Assembly: GCA_946482585.1 (NCBI GenBank)
Contig: CAMLSI010000308.1
Location: 1-6,596 of the forward strand
Reading direction: 5' to 3'
DNA length: 6,596 nt
Origin: an uncultured Lysobacteraceae bacterium
GTDB lineage: Bacteria; Pseudomonadota; Gammaproteobacteria; Xanthomonadales; Rhodanobacteraceae
The translations under genes and the position numbers were made by a program. A model generated the notes under the pieces. It worked only from the letters and a program-made list of their open reading frames with translations, ran no database searches and was not told the DNA's origin. Positions 5,288-6,596 of this stretch are shown here, in pieces. Numbering within the stretch: the stretch's first letter is position 1; every line of letters begins with the position of its first letter.

Positions 5288-6535
5288 TTATTCGCCGCGC
5301 AGCCATTGCGCGGCGCCGCGGCCGGCGATCAGGCCGCTCGCGAAGCTCGCGGTCAGCAGATAGCCGCCGGTCGGTGCTTCCCAGTCGAGCATTTCGCCGG
5401 CGCAGAACACGCCGGGCAGGGCGCGCAGCATCAGGCGTTCGTCGAGCGCTTCGAGGCGCACGCCGCCGGCCGTGCTGATGGCTTCGTCGACGGGGCGAGG
5501 GCGCTGCAGACGCAGCGGCAGGGATTTGATCGTCGCGGCGAGTCGCTCGATGTCCGCGAGCGCATCCTTGCCCAGCACTTCGAAGACGAGGCCGGCCTTG
5601 ACCCCGGCCAGTCCCGTCTGCCGGCGCAGATGCTCGCCCGCGGAGCGGCGATCGCGCGGCTTGCGCAGCGCTTGCTGCAGGTGCGCGAGCGTCTGCGCCG
5701 GCGCGAGATCGAGTGCGATGTCGACGAAACCGTCGCGCCGCTGCGTGTCGCGCAGATCGGACGAGGCCGCATAGATCAGGCTGCCTTCGACGCCGCCCGC
5801 CGTGACGACGAATTCGCCCTGGCGCGTTTCGCGGCTGCCGTCGCGCCGTGTCCACTGCAGCGCGACCGGCTTCAGCGGCTCGCCGGCGAAACGGCTCGAA
5901 AAATGCGTCGACCAGGTCACGTCGAAACCGCAGTTGGCCGGTTGCAGCGGCGCGATATCGACACCGCGCGCGGCGAGTGCATCGACCCAGACGCCGTCGG
6001 AACCGAGCACCGGCCAGCTCGCGCCGCCGAGCGCGAGCACGCAGGCTCCCGCGGCGACGGTATGCAGCGAGCCCTTGCGATCACGGAAGCACAGATGCCC
6101 CTGCGCGTCCCAGCCGCTGAAACGCTGCTGCACGTGAAACTCCACACCCTGCTCACGCAGGCGCCGTACCCAGCCGCGCAGCAGCGGAGCGGCCTTCAGG
6201 TCCGTCGGAAACACGCGGCCAGAACTGCCGACGAAGGTTTCCACACCGAGCCCGCGCGCCCAGGCGCGCAACGCATCCGCGTCGAAGCTACGCAGCCAGT
6301 GTGCGACTTCCGTTGCGCGCTCGCCGAAGCGCGCCACAAAATCCACAAAGGGTTCCGAGTGGGTCAGGTTGAGGCCGCCCTTGCCGGCGATCAGGAACTT
6401 GCGGCCGACCGAGCCCTTGGCCTCGAACACGTCCGCCTCCAGGCCGGCGGCGCGCGCAACCTCGGCCGCCATCAGCCCGGCGGGGCCGCCGCCGATGATG
6501 GCCAGCGAAAGCGACTGAGGAGGCAAGGCGGACAT
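5288..6535 (-). CDS. HI0933-like FAD flavoprotein, PP_4765 (TIGR03862) type
   Basis: 415 residues. An N-terminal Rossmann FAD-binding motif is clear: LAIIGGGPAGLMAAE (11-25, glycines 15, 16, 17 and 20), followed by the acidic strand end DVFEAK. Next comes GRKFLIAGKGGLNLTHSE (44-61), which I recall as characteristic of the PP_4765 subgroup; classical HI0933/YhiN proteins have a GxGRCNxTN motif here. A CVLALGGASWPVLGSDG segment (second Gly-rich dinucleotide region) lies in the middle. The C-terminal GVFCAGEMLD (375-384) and GGYLLTASFASGLIAG motifs complete the FAD site. The length fits the family. It is cytoplasmic with no signal peptide or membrane helix. E. coli YhiN (RdsA) makes dihydrouridine in 23S rRNA, but that role should not be transferred to this divergent subgroup. 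ATG 6535 fits the family's short N-terminus, though no strong ribosome binding site precedes it. It appears monocistronic here. Confidence 0.9.
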   Translation of the reverse strand: MSALPPQSLSLAIIGGGPAGLMAAEVARAAGLEADVFEAKGSVGRKFLIAGKGGLNLTHSEPFVDFVARFGERATEVAHWLRSFDADALRAWARGLGVETFVGSSGRVFPTDLKAAPLLRGWVRRLREQGVEFHVQQRFSGWDAQGHLCFRDRKGSLHTVAAGACVLALGGASWPVLGSDGVWVDALAARGVDIAPLQPANCGFDVTWSTHFSSRFAGEPLKPVALQWTRRDGSRETRQGEFVVTAGGVEGSLIYAASSDLRDTQRRDGFVDIALDLAPAQTLAHLQQALRKPRDRRSAGEHLRRQTGLAGVKAGLVFEVLGKDALADIERLAATIKSLPLRLQRPRPVDEAISTAGGVRLEALDERLMLRALPGVFCAGEMLDWEAPTGGYLLTASFASGLIAGRGAAQWLRGE

Positions 6536-6564
6536 GGCCGATCGCGGACGCGGACAGGGGCGGC

Positions 6565-6570
6565 ATTATG
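6565..6570 (-). promoter_or_regulatory. Possible -10 box for the flavoprotein gene
   Basis: On the minus strand, 6570-6565 reads CATAAT, five of six matches to the TATAAT consensus. It lies 29 nt before the ATG, in an otherwise GC-rich stretch. It would give a leader of roughly 20-25 nt. No good -35 hexamer is visible between it and the window edge, so this is tentative. Confidence 0.25.
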
Positions 6571-6596
6571 ACGGGGAGGGGAGGACGAAGGCGGTG

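Noticed and set aside
5306..6571. Plus-strand frame of 421 codons opposite the flavoprotein gene
   Set aside because: Antisense shadow of a clear FAD flavoprotein. It has no recognisable motifs.
6580..6596. Possible plus-strand gene start (GGAGG then GTG at 6594) at the right edge
   Set aside because: Only the first codon would be in the window, so nothing can support it. The purine run may be chance.

Overview
The window is GC-rich chromosomal DNA (about two thirds G+C by eye), with strong G/C preference at third codon positions. It looks like a gammaproteobacterium of the Xanthomonadales/Lysobacterales type, perhaps close to Dokdonella or Rhodanobacteraceae. That placement is an inference from a secreted modular GH18 chitinase, a DUF1501 protein followed by a small cupredoxin with an 'FVDAFE' tail, and a PP_4765-type flavoprotein. 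No phage, transposon, CRISPR, tRNA or rRNA sequence was seen.

Layout. Positions 1-1189 (+) hold the C-terminal part of a DUF1501 protein, cut by the left edge, and an overlapping gene for an exported blue-copper (cupredoxin) protein. Two overlapping inverted repeats follow. Positions 1355-2269 (+) encode a stand-alone CHAD-domain protein, probably polyphosphate-binding. A strong bidirectional hairpin terminator (2411-2444) separates it from the convergent chitinase gene at 2467-4512 (-), which encodes a signal peptide, a chitin-binding CBM5/12 module, two fibronectin type III modules and a GH18 catalytic domain. Positions 5288-6535 (-) encode an HI0933/PP_4765-family FAD flavoprotein.

The 775 bases between the chitinase and flavoprotein genes hold no convincing gene. 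They contain the most interesting signals of the window: a CRP/Clp-like site (5050-5065) and a perfect 14-bp LacI-type palindrome (5016-5029) that overlaps a TTGACA hexamer reading toward the chitinase. If that hexamer is the -35 box, the CRP-like site is centred near -62, a classical activator position. The palindrome would lie over the core promoter, as expected for a repressor, and the mRNA leader would be about 480 nt.

How the genes work together. The DUF1501 and cupredoxin genes look like the end of one operon for exported proteins. The chitinase degrades extracellular chitin and appears to be controlled on its own, possibly by catabolite or global control plus substrate-dependent repression. 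The CHAD protein and the flavoprotein look like independent cytoplasmic genes. I saw no clearly new multi-gene system. The regulatory architecture upstream of the chitinase and the DUF1501-cupredoxin pairing are the parts most worth a second look.
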